The position numbers and the translations under genes are program-made. Shown here piece by piece: positions 52,935 through 62,193 of a DNA stretch of 64,000 nucleotides. The notes beneath the pieces were generated by a model. That model was given only the letters and a program-made list of their open reading frames with translations, searched no databases and was not told the DNA's origin. Position 1 is the first letter of the stretch; every line of letters begins with the position of its first letter. The DNA is from Streptomyces sp. WZ-12 (GTDB lineage Bacteria > Actinomycetota > Actinomycetes > Streptomycetales > Streptomycetaceae): NCBI RefSeq assembly GCF_028898845.1, contig NZ_CP118574.1, positions 8,543,001-8,607,000 on the forward strand, read 5' to 3'.

Positions 52935-54326
52935 TCACCGGCCCCGACCCACCCGGTCCGGCCGCGGCGCCCAGCCCTGCCCGTGCAGCCGGGCCCGGTC
53001 CCGCAGCGCCTTCCCACTGGCCGAGCGCGCCAGTTCGGGCACCACGTGGAAGGACTGCGGCACGGCCGCCTCCTGCAGGAACCGCCGGCACCAGGCCGCC
53101 AGGTCGGCCCGCCGCAACGCACCGGAGCCGGCCACATGCGCCTCCACCGGGTCCGGGCCCAGCACCACGGCGTCCCGGACGTCCCGGTGGGCGAGCAACA
53201 CCGCCTCGATATCGACCAGATACTCGCCCGAGGAGGCCCGCCCGTCCCGCCCGCGCAGCCACCAGGCGCCCGTCGCCGCGTCCCTGGCCACCAGGTCGTG
53301 CGTCGGCAGCCAACCGCCGCCCGCCAACGCCGGCCACGGCTCGTACGGATAGGGCGACGCGGGGACGTGCACCTGCAGAGCACCGGCGACCACCCGGGTG
53401 CGCACACCAGGCAGCGGCACCCCGATCACCCCGGGCCCGTACTCACCCGCCAGGTCCGTGGCGACGACGCCCGTCTCCGTCGTGCCGTACGCCTGCCCCA
53501 CCCGGACCCCGTAGCGCCGGACGAACGCGCCCGCGGTCTCCACCGGCAGCACGTCGCCACCGGACACGGCCAACCGCAGCCGCGGCAGCCGCGTTCCGGC
53601 AGGGGCGTTGGCCAACTGGGCGATCTGGCGGGGGCCGCCCAACACCACGTCGGCGTCCGCCGCGGCGGCCACGACGGCCGCATCCCCGCCGGACGTCGGG
53701 AAGACCACCGTCGCGCCGGTCGCCAACGCGTGCAGCACACCCCCGATCAACGCGAACGAGCGCGCCACCGGCTCCAGGACCGCCACCCGCTCGCCACCGC
53801 GCGCCACCAACGCCAGCGCACCGATCCGCCGCACCTCGGCCAACAGGGACGACGCGGTGCGCCCCGCGGCCTTGGGTCGACCCGTGGTACCGGAGGAGAA
53901 CTGCACCAGACAGTGGTCCGTGCCCGCCGGCCGGCCACCGGGCCGCCGCCGCACCAAGACCTCACACTCCGGCGCGAACCGGTCCTCGTCGCCGAGGAGT
54001 TCCCCGAGCGTGATCACGAACTGCGGGTCGCTGAGCTCCAACAGCGCCTGCCGCTCCGCGCGCGGAACCGACGGCTCCAACAGCACGACCTGCGCACCCA
54101 GGGACCACAGCGCGCACACCACCCACAACTGGGTGAAGCTGGGCGTGCCGTGCAGCGCGACCGTACTGCCCGCACGGATGCCGTGGGCGGGCAGCACACT
54201 GGACAACCACGTGGTGCGGGCGCGGAACTCCCGGAAGGACACCGCGTCGGCGCCCGCTCGTGCCCACTGCGCACGCGGGTCGCCGGCGGCGAGGAGCCCC
54301 CCGCCCCACCAGCCTCCGTCGTTCAT
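52935..54326 (-). CDS. AMP-forming aryl/acyl ligase, short form
   Basis: 463 residues with GGAGAGA before the ATG. ANL motifs: VQFSSGTTGRPKAAG (A3), GQAYGTTETGVVATDLAG (A5), WLPTHDLVARD (A7), LRGRDGRASSGEYLVDIEAV (A8) and ARSASGKALRDR (A10 lysine). It is shorter than the CreM-like ligase and has no carrier domain. It is third in an operon after the two 3,4-AHBA genes, so the simplest substrate is 3-amino-4-hydroxybenzoate or a derivative. Confidence 0.85.
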   Translation of the reverse strand: MNDGGWWGGGLLAAGDPRAQWARAGADAVSFREFRARTTWLSSVLPAHGIRAGSTVALHGTPSFTQLWVVCALWSLGAQVVLLEPSVPRAERQALLELSDPQFVITLGELLGDEDRFAPECEVLVRRRPGGRPAGTDHCLVQFSSGTTGRPKAAGRTASSLLAEVRRIGALALVARGGERVAVLEPVARSFALIGGVLHALATGATVVFPTSGGDAAVVAAAADADVVLGGPRQIAQLANAPAGTRLPRLRLAVSGGDVLPVETAGAFVRRYGVRVGQAYGTTETGVVATDLAGEYGPGVIGVPLPGVRTRVVAGALQVHVPASPYPYEPWPALAGGGWLPTHDLVARDAATGAWWLRGRDGRASSGEYLVDIEAVLLAHRDVRDAVVLGPDPVEAHVAGSGALRRADLAAWCRRFLQEAAVPQSFHVVPELARSASGKALRDRARLHGQGWAPRPDRVGRGR

Positions 54327-54359
54327 CTTCTCTCCAGGCCGATGCCTCCCCGCCGGCGG

Positions 54360-55469
54360 CTACTTCTCGACGCAGAACTCGCCGACGGGCCAGCCGACAT
54401 GGCGCTTGTCGGTGGCGACGTGCCCGAGCACCAGGTCGCCCCGCTTCAGCTCCGTCACGTTCAACACCGCCGCACCCGGGCCCAGGACCCGCACATGCCA
54501 GTCGTCCTGCACGATCAGGTTGACCTCGACCCCCTCGGGCGACACCGCCCGGATGCCCAACAGCGGACGCGATTCGAGCTTGATCCGCCCCACCACGATC
54601 CGGCGGGTCCGGCCGTCGGCCCCCACCGCCAACACCGCCGAGCCCGCCTTCAACTCGCTCAGGTAGTTGGTGCGGTTGTCCTGACCGAAGACGTACGAGT
54701 GCAGCGCACCCGCGTTGACCCGGAACGGACGCGTCGGCATGTAGGGCAGCGGATGGGTCTCGCTCACGCACAGGACGAACCCGTGCGCGTACGAGCCGAT
54801 GAGCATCCCCTCGTCCTTCTCGAAGTGCGTGCAGGTGTCGATGCACACCCGGTCGCCCAGACCGAGGTGTTCGATCGACTCCACCGTCAGCGTGGTCAGC
54901 TCCAGGTCGGGAGTCCCCTCTCGCAGCAACTCCACGAGCCGGAAGACGTCATTGGCATCGCGCGGGGCCAGCAGGACGCCCTCCGAACCCTTCTCCAGCA
55001 CGTCGACGATGACCTTCGCCTCCTCCAAGTCATCCGCCCGACACACGAGTTGACCGGGGGAGCGGTCGGCTGCCGCGATCACGATCTCCAGCGGGATCTT
55101 CGTCGGGTCCTTGAACTGCACCACCGTGTACGGCAGTGCCACCGCCGTCTCGCAGGCCAGGGTCAACGTGGGGTCGTCGACGACGTCCACCAAACCGGCC
55201 ACGTCCGGCTCGCACGCCTGGTGTCGCGTCCGGAGCCGGTCGAGGCCACCGGCACCGGCGACCTCCCGCAGCACGATCAGCCCGTCCGGGGCCCCCTCGG
55301 CCGGCGGCTCCGCGCCGGCCAGGATGCGCTTGACGGTGACCGGGAGCGTGGCGAGCGTGTCGATGTCGCCGTCCACGATGCCGTCGACGCGGGCGTGCAC
55401 GGCCGCGTCGACGACCGCCTCCCGCTGCTCGGCGGGAACGGTACGGAGGTCGATCCAGGCGAACTTCAC
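54360..55469 (-). CDS. griH: 3-dehydroquinate-synthase-II-like 3,4-AHBA synthase (GriH type)
   Basis: 369 residues from a GTG overlapping the aldolase stop (GTGA). It belongs to the archaeal-type DHQ synthase II family: MKFAWIDLRTVPAEQREAVV, VLEKGSEGVLLAPRDANDV, GMLIGSYAHGFVLCVSETHPLPYMP with RPFRVNAGALHSYV. In actinomycetes, members paired with a GriI-type aldolase form 3-amino-4-hydroxybenzoate from the C7 aldol product, an NAD-independent, Mn-dependent cyclisation in grixazone biosynthesis, not shikimate. Confidence 0.9.
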   Translation of the reverse strand: MKFAWIDLRTVPAEQREAVVDAAVHARVDGIVDGDIDTLATLPVTVKRILAGAEPPAEGAPDGLIVLREVAGAGGLDRLRTRHQACEPDVAGLVDVVDDPTLTLACETAVALPYTVVQFKDPTKIPLEIVIAAADRSPGQLVCRADDLEEAKVIVDVLEKGSEGVLLAPRDANDVFRLVELLREGTPDLELTTLTVESIEHLGLGDRVCIDTCTHFEKDEGMLIGSYAHGFVLCVSETHPLPYMPTRPFRVNAGALHSYVFGQDNRTNYLSELKAGSAVLAVGADGRTRRIVVGRIKLESRPLLGIRAVSPEGVEVNLIVQDDWHVRVLGPGAAVLNVTELKRGDLVLGHVATDKRHVGWPVGEFCVEK

Positions 55470-56281
55470 AGGGCACCTGCCAATTCGGGAGAGGACTCGG
55501 ACGGGCGCGCGGGACTGCTGCCGTGGACGATCGCGGCCAGGTCCCGGACCACGGACTGGGGTGAGGCACTGGTGAACACCCGGCGGCCCACGGCGAGTCC
55601 GGCGCAACCGGACGTCATCACCGCCCCCGCGAAGGCCGCCAGATCCTCCTCGGAGCCACCGCCGCCCGCGACGACGACGGGCAGCGGAGCGGACTGGACC
55701 ACCTCGGCCATCCGCGCCGCCGGTGCGGCGAGCACCGTCTTGACGATGTCGACGCCGAGATCGGCCGCGACGCTGACGGCGTGCGCCACGAGCTCCGGCC
55801 GGGCGGGATCCGTCACCCGGGGACCCCGGGGGTAGACCATCGCGATCAGGGGCATGCCCCAGCGCTCGCACGCCCCGGCCACGGTTCCCAGGTCGCGCAG
55901 TTGCGCGGGCTCGGTGTCCGAACCCAGGTTGACGTGGACGCTCACCGCGTCCGCCCCCAGGCGCAGGCACTCCTCGACATCGCCGACGAGGACCTTGGCA
56001 TCCACGTCCGGTCCCACGACGGTGCTCGCGCTCAGGTGCACCACGAGTCTGGTGTCCGCCAACAGACTGGGCGGTATCGTCCGGGCTCTGCCTTTGTGCA
56101 CCACGACGGCGTCCGCACCGCCCGCCGCCAGGTCCGCCACCAGGCCGGGGAAATCGGCCGCGGGCACGATCGGCCCGTCGGAGACGGAGTGGTCCAGCGG
56201 GACGAACAGATACCGGCCGTCACCGGGGCGGGACAGCCGTGCCAGGCGCAGTGCTCTTCCGGTCAGCGGCATTGATGTCAT
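55466..56281 (-). CDS. griI: GriI-type aldolase (ADH-synthase family), first step to 3,4-AHBA
   Basis: 271 residues, class I FBA/LsrF fold. VPLDHSVSDGPIVP near residue 27 and the Schiff-base lysine Lys181 in DIVKTVLAAP match the family; MVYPRGP carries the conserved Tyr150. GriI condenses L-aspartate 4-semialdehyde with dihydroxyacetone phosphate to the C7 amino-keto acid that GriH cyclises. Its GTGA overlap with GriH and head position in the operon support this pathway. A GGGGG ribosome site precedes the ATG at 56281. Confidence 0.9.
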   Translation of the reverse strand: MTSMPLTGRALRLARLSRPGDGRYLFVPLDHSVSDGPIVPAADFPGLVADLAAGGADAVVVHKGRARTIPPSLLADTRLVVHLSASTVVGPDVDAKVLVGDVEECLRLGADAVSVHVNLGSDTEPAQLRDLGTVAGACERWGMPLIAMVYPRGPRVTDPARPELVAHAVSVAADLGVDIVKTVLAAPAARMAEVVQSAPLPVVVAGGGGSEEDLAAFAGAVMTSGCAGLAVGRRVFTSASPQSVVRDLAAIVHGSSPARPSESSPELAGAL

Positions 56282-56865
56282 GACACGCCCCCATTCGTAC
56301 GCGACAGCTCTGCCTCATGACGGAACTCTCGCAAGGGCCACTGAAGAATCGAGCCAACCCGTCTCCGCAGCAGGCGCCGTCACCCCGCCCGGGACCGCGC
56401 TTCCGAACGGCCCGGCTGGTCAGCCCCGTTGACGTGCGACCGGCGGTGTCCTCGTGTGCCGAAGCGCACCGAGCGCGTGCCCCCGGTGCACGATCGGCCG
56501 CCGCCGTTGCCTCGTGGAGCGCTTCACCTCGGAGCGTCCTCCGGGGCCACATGTGCAAACCGTTTGGTCAATTCCCCAAGCATGTGCCAGATCATTTACG
56601 GATCGGCTTCGCAGCTGCAGTATGGGAGGGCTGGGTCGACGGCAGGTGAGGAGTGCCGATACCTCCGGCACTGCCGGCGTCAGTGGAGTCTCGTTGACGG
56701 CCGGGTGCGCGAGCGGTGCACCACGCGCCTGCGCGGCGACCTGGATTCCGGCCCGTGGGACGGACGCTTCGGCCAACTGCGCAGCCAGGCGTCCTCCGAA
56801 GGCTCGCTCGTCACAGTGCGCGCGGCAGCGCAAGGAGAAGACGCAAGGAGAAGAGGAGCACCGCC
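56282..56865. other. Divergent intergenic region at the right cluster edge
   Basis: 584 nt between the GriI-type start and the M24-peptidase-like start. Contains the promoters of both; no recognisable gene. An A/T-richer patch occurs near 56560-56620. Confidence 0.4.
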
Positions 56866-57570
56866 ATGGGCATACCTGATCGTATGGACGAGAAACTGCG
56901 CGCCCTGGGCCTGGTGGCGGCACAGCGCAAGGCGACGGCGCTGTTCGCCGAGGTCGAAGCGCGGCGCCTGGTGGCGCCCGGGGCCGGCGAGCGGGAGGTC
57001 AGCGACCGGATTCGGGATCTGGCGAACGAGATGTTCGGGACGACGAAGCACTGGCACAAGCGGATCGTCCGGGCCGGCCCACACACCCTGTTCCCGTACC
57101 GCGAGAATCCGCCGGACCGGGTCATCGGGGCGGACGACATCGCCTTCGTCGACTTCGGCCCGATCTTCGAGGAGTACGAAGCGGACTTCGGCCGCACCTT
57201 CGTCTTCGGTGACGATCCGGTCAAGCACCGGCTGCGGGAGGATTTGGCGACCGTCTTCGCGGCGGGCCGGCGCGCGTTCCAGGCCGATCCCGACATCACG
57301 GGTAAGCAACTGTACGCCGAGGTGGAACAGTTGGCGTCCGGGGCCGGCTGGTCCCTGGGCGGCTGGCACGCGGGGCATCTCGTCGGGGAGTTCCCGCACG
57401 AGACGATCGACGGCGCCAAGACGGATGCGTACATCGTGCCGGACAACGACCATCCGCTCCGTCGCACCGACAGGGCGGGCTGGCGCTGCCACTGGATCCT
57501 GGAGATTCATCTGGTGGACGAGGAGCACGGATTCGGCGGCTTCTACGAGCAGTTGCTGGACCTGGCCTGA
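56866..57570 (+). CDS. M24 (creatinase/aminopeptidase P-like) family protein
   Basis: 234 residues from the ATG at 56866 with AGAGGAG upstream. The M24 pita-bread fold is evident: AFVDFGPIFEEYEADFGRTFVFG contains the two metal-binding Asps, GGWHAGHLVGEFPHE the conserved His and glycines, and the WILEIHLVDEE region the distal Glu. It is shorter than aminopeptidase P because it lacks the N-terminal domain. It is adjacent to but not clearly part of the cluster; the peptidase or amidino-hydrolase substrate is unknown. Confidence 0.85.
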   Translation: MGIPDRMDEKLRALGLVAAQRKATALFAEVEARRLVAPGAGEREVSDRIRDLANEMFGTTKHWHKRIVRAGPHTLFPYRENPPDRVIGADDIAFVDFGPIFEEYEADFGRTFVFGDDPVKHRLREDLATVFAAGRRAFQADPDITGKQLYAEVEQLASGAGWSLGGWHAGHLVGEFPHETIDGAKTDAYIVPDNDHPLRRTDRAGWRCHWILEIHLVDEEHGFGGFYEQLLDLA

Positions 57571-57574
57571 CGAG

Positions 57575-57616
57575 AGGCCGGCGGCCGGAAAGTCGCCCAC
57601 AGGCCGCCGCCGGCCT
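57575..57616. terminator. Weak bidirectional hairpin
   Basis: AGGCCGGCGGC (57575-57585) pairs with GCCGCCGGCCT (57606-57616), an 11-bp stem with a 20-nt loop, between the convergent M24-like and nitrate reductase genes. Confidence 0.45.
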
Positions 57617-57651
57617 GGTCCCGACCGGTGGCGCAACCGTCTGGAGCGGGG

Positions 57652-60600
57652 TCAGTAGACGTCGCGGACGTAGCGTTTGTCCGCGGACAGGCGCCTGACG
57701 TAGTCGGTGGCTTCGTCGGCGTCCATGTTGCCTTGGGCGGCGGCGATGTCCTTGAGGGCCTGGTCGACGTCCTTGGCCATGCGTCCGGCGTCGCCGCAGA
57801 CGTAGAAGTGGGCGCCGTCCTGGAGCCACTGCCACAGGCGGGGGCCGTGTTCGCGCATCCGGTCCTGGACGTAGACCTTGTTGCGCTGGTCGCGGGAGAA
57901 GGCGAGGTCGAGGCGGTCGAGGTGGCCGGATGCGCGGTACGCCTCCAGCTCCTCGCGGTAGTAGAAGTCGGTGGCCCGGCGCTGCTCGCCGAAGAACAGC
58001 CAGTTGGGGCCGGTGTGGCCGCGGGCCCGACGGTCTTCGAGGAAGCCGACGAAGGGCGCCACGCCGGTGCCGGGCCCGACCATGATCATGGGGGTGGCGG
58101 GGTCAGCGGGCGGTCGGAAGTTTGCCGAACGCTGCACGAAGACCTGCACCGGGCCGTCGTCGGCGTGGTCGGCGAGGTAGGTCGAGCACACGCCCTTGCC
58201 GTCGCGGCCGCGGTCGTCGGTGTAGCGGACGACGGAGACGGTGAGGCGGACCTCGCTGGGGTGCACGAGCGGGCTGGAGGATATGGAGTACAGGCGGGGC
58301 TGAAGGCGCTTGAGGACCCCCGCCCAGTCCGCCGCCGAAGCGCGGACGGGGAACGCGCCGATGACGCCGGCGGCCTGGCGGCCCCAACTCCACTTCGCGA
58401 GCGCGTCCTTGTTGTCCGGGCGCAGCAGCCGCTTCAGCTCGTGGCTGCCGGTCCGCTCGGTCACGAACCTCAGCAGGTCGGTGGTGATGTGGGTGAGGTC
58501 CAAGCGGGTGCGCAGGGCCTCATCGAGGGGGAGGGACACTCCGTCGCCGACATCGACGACTTCGTCGGGGTCCAGACCGGTGAGGGCGAGCCATTCGGCG
58601 ACGAGACCGGCGCCGTTGATCGGCCATACCCCGAGGGCGTCACCGGCCTCGTAGGCGAGCTCGCCGTCGCGGGTGTCGAGCGCGAACTGCCGTACCTCCT
58701 TCTCCGAACTGGGCAGGCTCAGCAGCCGGTTGCCGATGAGCAGCGTGGCGAACGGCGACGCCTTGGTGTAACCGGCCGGTGCGGTGGCGGCGGGGTCGGG
58801 CATGGCCGTCTCGACCGCGCCCGCCGGAACGGACCGCCGCTCGTCAGCCGTGGCCAGCGCCGTGGCCACCTGCCCGAGCCACCGCCCGGCGGTCTCCTCG
58901 AAGTCGGGTTCGCAGTCGGTGCGGGGGAGGAGACGGGTGGCTCCGAGCGCGGCAAGGCGTTCGTCGAGCCGGCGGCCATGGCCGCAGAAGTCGTCGTAGG
59001 CGGAGTCACCGAAGGCGAGGACCGCGTACCGGATTCCCTCCAACCGGGGGGCGTTCGGGGCGGACAGAGCCTGCCAGAAGTCGGCGCCGTTGTCCGGGGC
59101 GGCACCGTCGCCGAAGGTGCTGGTGACGAGGAGGACATCGGTACCAGGAGCGAGGCGGGCCGGGGTCGCGTCGGCCATGGGGAGCAGTTCGGGGGCGCGG
59201 CCCGCCCCGGCGAGGTGCGAGGCCGCACCACCGGCGAACTCCTCGGCGTTACCGGTCTGGGAGGCCCACAGGATGACCAGGTCACGGGCCGGTACGGCGG
59301 CATCAGCGGCCTGCGCATCGGGCTGCGCGGGCGCCGGAGGCGGCGCGGCGTTGGCGGTGCGGGAGTACATCCCGGCCAGGACACCGTCGACCCACAGGGC
59401 GTGGTCCGGATCGAAGGGTGCGCCCGGCGGCAGGACGGGGACCTGCCCGTCCGGCGGGGTGAGAGCGAGGCCGGCGAGATATCCGGAGAGGTAGCGGCGC
59501 TCCGCCTCGGCCAGGGGCGCGGAGGCGAGGCCGGCGACGCCGAACAGCGTGGCCAGCGCGCGGACGGGGGAGTCCGCAGCGACGGGTGCCGCGTCGGCCT
59601 GCACGGCCACCGGAGACGCGGGCGCGGACTCCGGTTCGGCGCTCTCCCGGGCCGCGGGAACGGGGGTGACCGTCTTGGTGAGGGCGACGGCGCAGACCTT
59701 GAACTCGGGCTGGAAGGAGAGCGGGTCGACGGCGTCGCTGGTGACGGCATTGACGCTGAGGTACTCGCCGAACAGATCGTTCCAGTGGAACGGGGCGAAG
59801 CACATGCCCGGCCGCACGCGGTCGGTGACCACGACGGGCAGTACGGCACGCCCGCGGCGGGAGGCGACCTCCAGGTGGTCACCCTCGACAACGCCAAGAT
59901 CCTCGGCGTCCTCGGGGTGAACCTCCACGAACGGGCCGGGGTTGAGCTTGTTGAGCTTGGCGACCCTGCCGGTCTTGGTCATCGTGTGCCACTGGTGCTG
60001 GAGGCGACCCGTGTTGAGGACGAACGGGTAGTCGTCGTCGGGGAGTTCGGCCGCCGGCAGGTGCGGGCGGCCGAAGAACCGGGCGCGTCCGCTCGCGGTG
60101 GGGAAGGCCAGGCGGGGGCGGGTGCCGTCCTCGCGTTCCAGGAGGGTCTGGCTGACGCCGTCGTTGAGATAGCGGATCGGGTTGCGGTCCGGGCCGTCGA
60201 CGGCAGGTGCCGGCCACTGGACGGGGGTGGTGCGCAGCCGGTCGTAGCTCACGCCGCGCAGGTCCCAACCAGTCTTGGGGTTCCACGCCCGCCTGAGCTC
60301 TTCGAACACCTCCTCGGCACAGGCGTAGGTGAAGCCGTCGACGAAGCCCATCGCGCGGGCCACCCGGGCGATCAACTGCCAGTCCGGCAGCGCCTGGCCG
60401 GGCGCGTCGACGGCCCCCGGCACGAGGGTGAGGTTCCGTTCGGAGTTGACCATGACACCGTCGGACTCCGCCCACAGCGTGGCGGGCAGTACGACATCGG
60501 CGTAGGCGTTGGTCTCGGTCTCGGCGAACACGTCCTGGGTGATGACGAGTTCGGCGGCCTCCAGACCGGCGATGACGCTCTTGCGGTTGGCCACCGAGGC

Positions 60601-61878
60601 GACCGGGTTGGTGCAGATGATCCAGCACGCCTTGATGTCGCCCGCGGCCAACCGCTCGAACATCTCGACCGTGCCGCGCCCGACCTCGGTACGCAGCGTG
60701 CCCTCGGGGATGTTCCACAGGTTCTCGATGAACGCGCGCTCGGAGTCGACCAGTACGGAGCGCTGCCCGGGCAGGCCCGGTCCCATGTAGCCCATCTCGC
60801 GTCCGCCCATGGCGTTGGGCTGGCCGGTCAGCGAGAAGGGGCCGGACCCCGGGCGGCAGATGGCACCGGTGGCGAGGTGCAGGTTGACCAGGGCATTGGT
60901 GTTCCAGGTGCCGTGGGTGGACTGGTTCAGGCCCATGGTCCAGCAGCTCATCCACTCGCCGGCCTCGCCGATCCATTGCGCGGCCCGGCGGATGTCGCTT
61001 TCGGGGATGCCGGTGATCTCCGCGACCTTCTCGGGCGGATAGTCCGCGAGGAAGACGGGCATCTCCTCCCAGCCCTCGGTGAACTCGGTGATGAACTCCT
61101 CGTCGGTGTGGCCGTTCGCCACCAGCAGGTGCAGCAGGCCGTTGAGCAGGGCCAGGTCCGTGCCGGGCCTGATCTGGAGGAAGAGGTCGGCCGTGTCGGC
61201 GGTGGCGTTGCGGCGCGGGTCGACGACGATCAGCTTGGCGCCCGCCGACTTCACCCGGTCCATCATCCGCAGGAACAGGATCGGGTGGCAGTCGGCCATG
61301 TTGGCGCCGATGACGAAGAACGCGTCCGCGCGGTCGAAGTCCCGGTAGGAACCGGGTGGGCCGTCCGCGCCCAGCGACAGCTTGTAGCCGGTTCCGGCGG
61401 AGGCCATGCACAGCCGGGAGTTGGACTCGATCTGGTTGGTGCGCACAAAGCCCTTGGCCAGCTTGTTCGCCAAGTACTGCGCCTCCAGGGACATCTGCCC
61501 GGAGACGTAGAAGGACAAGGCGTCCGGCCCGTGCGCGTCGAGGATCGTCCGCAGCCGGCCCGCGACCGACTCGATGGCCTCGTCCACGTCCGTCTCAACG
61601 GGCTCGGCGCCGCGCTCGGCACGCACCAGCGCCTTCGCCGCCCGCCCCGGAGCGGCCATCACGTCCGCGCTGGTCGCCCCCTTGGTGCACAGCCGGCCGG
61701 AATTGGCGGGGTGCGCCTTGTCCCCGGACACCTTCGCCCCACGGAGCCGACCGTCGGCAGGGTCCCGCGCCACGTCCAGAACGATCCCGCAGCCCACCCC
61801 GCAGTACGAACAGACCGTACGGACGCTGCCGTCCTTCGCGCCAGTTGCCACCAAAACTCCACTCCGCGGCGTGTCCAC
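57652..61878 (-). CDS. Assimilatory nitrate reductase fused to a flavodoxin-FNR module
   Basis: 1408 residues. Residues ~15-690 are a molybdopterin oxidoreductase: the 4Fe-4S site CSYCGVGCG with later [17 protein letters not shown] and SQPxLEF-type C-terminal beta-domain ([12 protein letters not shown]). A Pro/Ala-rich linker leads to a flavodoxin-like domain ([17 protein letters not shown]) and a CysJ-type FAD/NADPH reductase ending [25 protein letters not shown] and [13 protein letters not shown]. One polypeptide therefore takes electrons from NADPH to nitrate, making nitrite. It is monocistronic as far as visible. A possible GlnR box lies upstream. Confidence 0.92.
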   Translation of the reverse strand: MDTPRSGVLVATGAKDGSVRTVCSYCGVGCGIVLDVARDPADGRLRGAKVSGDKAHPANSGRLCTKGATSADVMAAPGRAAKALVRAERGAEPVETDVDEAIESVAGRLRTILDAHGPDALSFYVSGQMSLEAQYLANKLAKGFVRTNQIESNSRLCMASAGTGYKLSLGADGPPGSYRDFDRADAFFVIGANMADCHPILFLRMMDRVKSAGAKLIVVDPRRNATADTADLFLQIRPGTDLALLNGLLHLLVANGHTDEEFITEFTEGWEEMPVFLADYPPEKVAEITGIPESDIRRAAQWIGEAGEWMSCWTMGLNQSTHGTWNTNALVNLHLATGAICRPGSGPFSLTGQPNAMGGREMGYMGPGLPGQRSVLVDSERAFIENLWNIPEGTLRTEVGRGTVEMFERLAAGDIKACWIICTNPVASVANRKSVIAGLEAAELVITQDVFAETETNAYADVVLPATLWAESDGVMVNSERNLTLVPGAVDAPGQALPDWQLIARVARAMGFVDGFTYACAEEVFEELRRAWNPKTGWDLRGVSYDRLRTTPVQWPAPAVDGPDRNPIRYLNDGVSQTLLEREDGTRPRLAFPTASGRARFFGRPHLPAAELPDDDYPFVLNTGRLQHQWHTMTKTGRVAKLNKLNPGPFVEVHPEDAEDLGVVEGDHLEVASRRGRAVLPVVVTDRVRPGMCFAPFHWNDLFGEYLSVNAVTSDAVDPLSFQPEFKVCAVALTKTVTPVPAARESAEPESAPASPVAVQADAAPVAADSPVRALATLFGVAGLASAPLAEAERRYLSGYLAGLALTPPDGQVPVLPPGAPFDPDHALWVDGVLAGMYSRTANAAPPPAPAQPDAQAADAAVPARDLVILWASQTGNAEEFAGGAASHLAGAGRAPELLPMADATPARLAPGTDVLLVTSTFGDGAAPDNGADFWQALSAPNAPRLEGIRYAVLAFGDSAYDDFCGHGRRLDERLAALGATRLLPRTDCEPDFEETAGRWLGQVATALATADERRSVPAGAVETAMPDPAATAPAGYTKASPFATLLIGNRLLSLPSSEKEVRQFALDTRDGELAYEAGDALGVWPINGAGLVAEWLALTGLDPDEVVDVGDGVSLPLDEALRTRLDLTHITTDLLRFVTERTGSHELKRLLRPDNKDALAKWSWGRQAAGVIGAFPVRASAADWAGVLKRLQPRLYSISSSPLVHPSEVRLTVSVVRYTDDRGRDGKGVCSTYLADHADDGPVQVFVQRSANFRPPADPATPMIMVGPGTGVAPFVGFLEDRRARGHTGPNWLFFGEQRRATDFYYREELEAYRASGHLDRLDLAFSRDQRNKVYVQDRMREHGPRLWQWLQDGAHFYVCGDAGRMAKDVDQALKDIAAAQGNMDADEATDYVRRLSADKRYVRDVY

Positions 61879-61943
61879 TCCCTTGAGCCGGACTGCCCCC
61901 GTCAGCGGCAGCAGCCCAGAGACAGCAGCTTAGGAAGATCGAA

Positions 61944-61982
61944 TTTCGATTCCGTCACGAGCCGCGAGTGCCTGGCGTTACA
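61944..61982 (-). promoter_or_regulatory. Possible GlnR binding site upstream of nitrate reductase
   Basis: On the minus strand, GTAAC-N6-CACTC-N7-GTGAC-N6-GAAAT can be read 66-104 nt upstream of the nitrate-reductase start. The GTGAC-N6-GAAAT half fits the actinobacterial GlnR pattern; the other half fits poorly. Regulation by GlnR is typical for nitrate assimilation in Streptomyces. Confidence 0.45.
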
Positions 61983-62146
61983 CCCGGCGCACACCGCACC
62001 ACGGGCACGCGTGAGATGCCCACGCCGCCCCTACCGACACTCGACGCAGCGCCGTGCGGACGAACTGCGGCGGGACCGCCACCGGGACGGGACGGCCGTC
62101 CAGGCACAGTGCACTTCCGGTGACACGTTGTCGTGCCAGAGGGATG

Positions 62147-62173
62147 CGTGGGGCGGCCGTTTGCCGCCCCACG
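62147..62173 (-). terminator. Terminator hairpin after the Nramp-family gene
   Basis: A perfect 11-bp stem CGTGGGGCGGC (62147-62157) / GCCGCCCCACG (62163-62173) with a 5-nt loop lies 20 nt past the Nramp stop at 62194. The rest of the 315-nt gap to the nitrate-reductase start holds the possible GlnR box and no gene. Confidence 0.78.
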
Positions 62174-62193
62174 AAGTGGCTGCGGGCCGACGG

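Noticed and set aside
54360..56281. Shikimate-pathway or archaeal aromatic amino-acid genes
   Set aside because: The aldolase/DHQ-synthase-II pair in actinomycetes is characteristic of 3,4-AHBA formation, and the location in a biosynthetic cluster fits that better.
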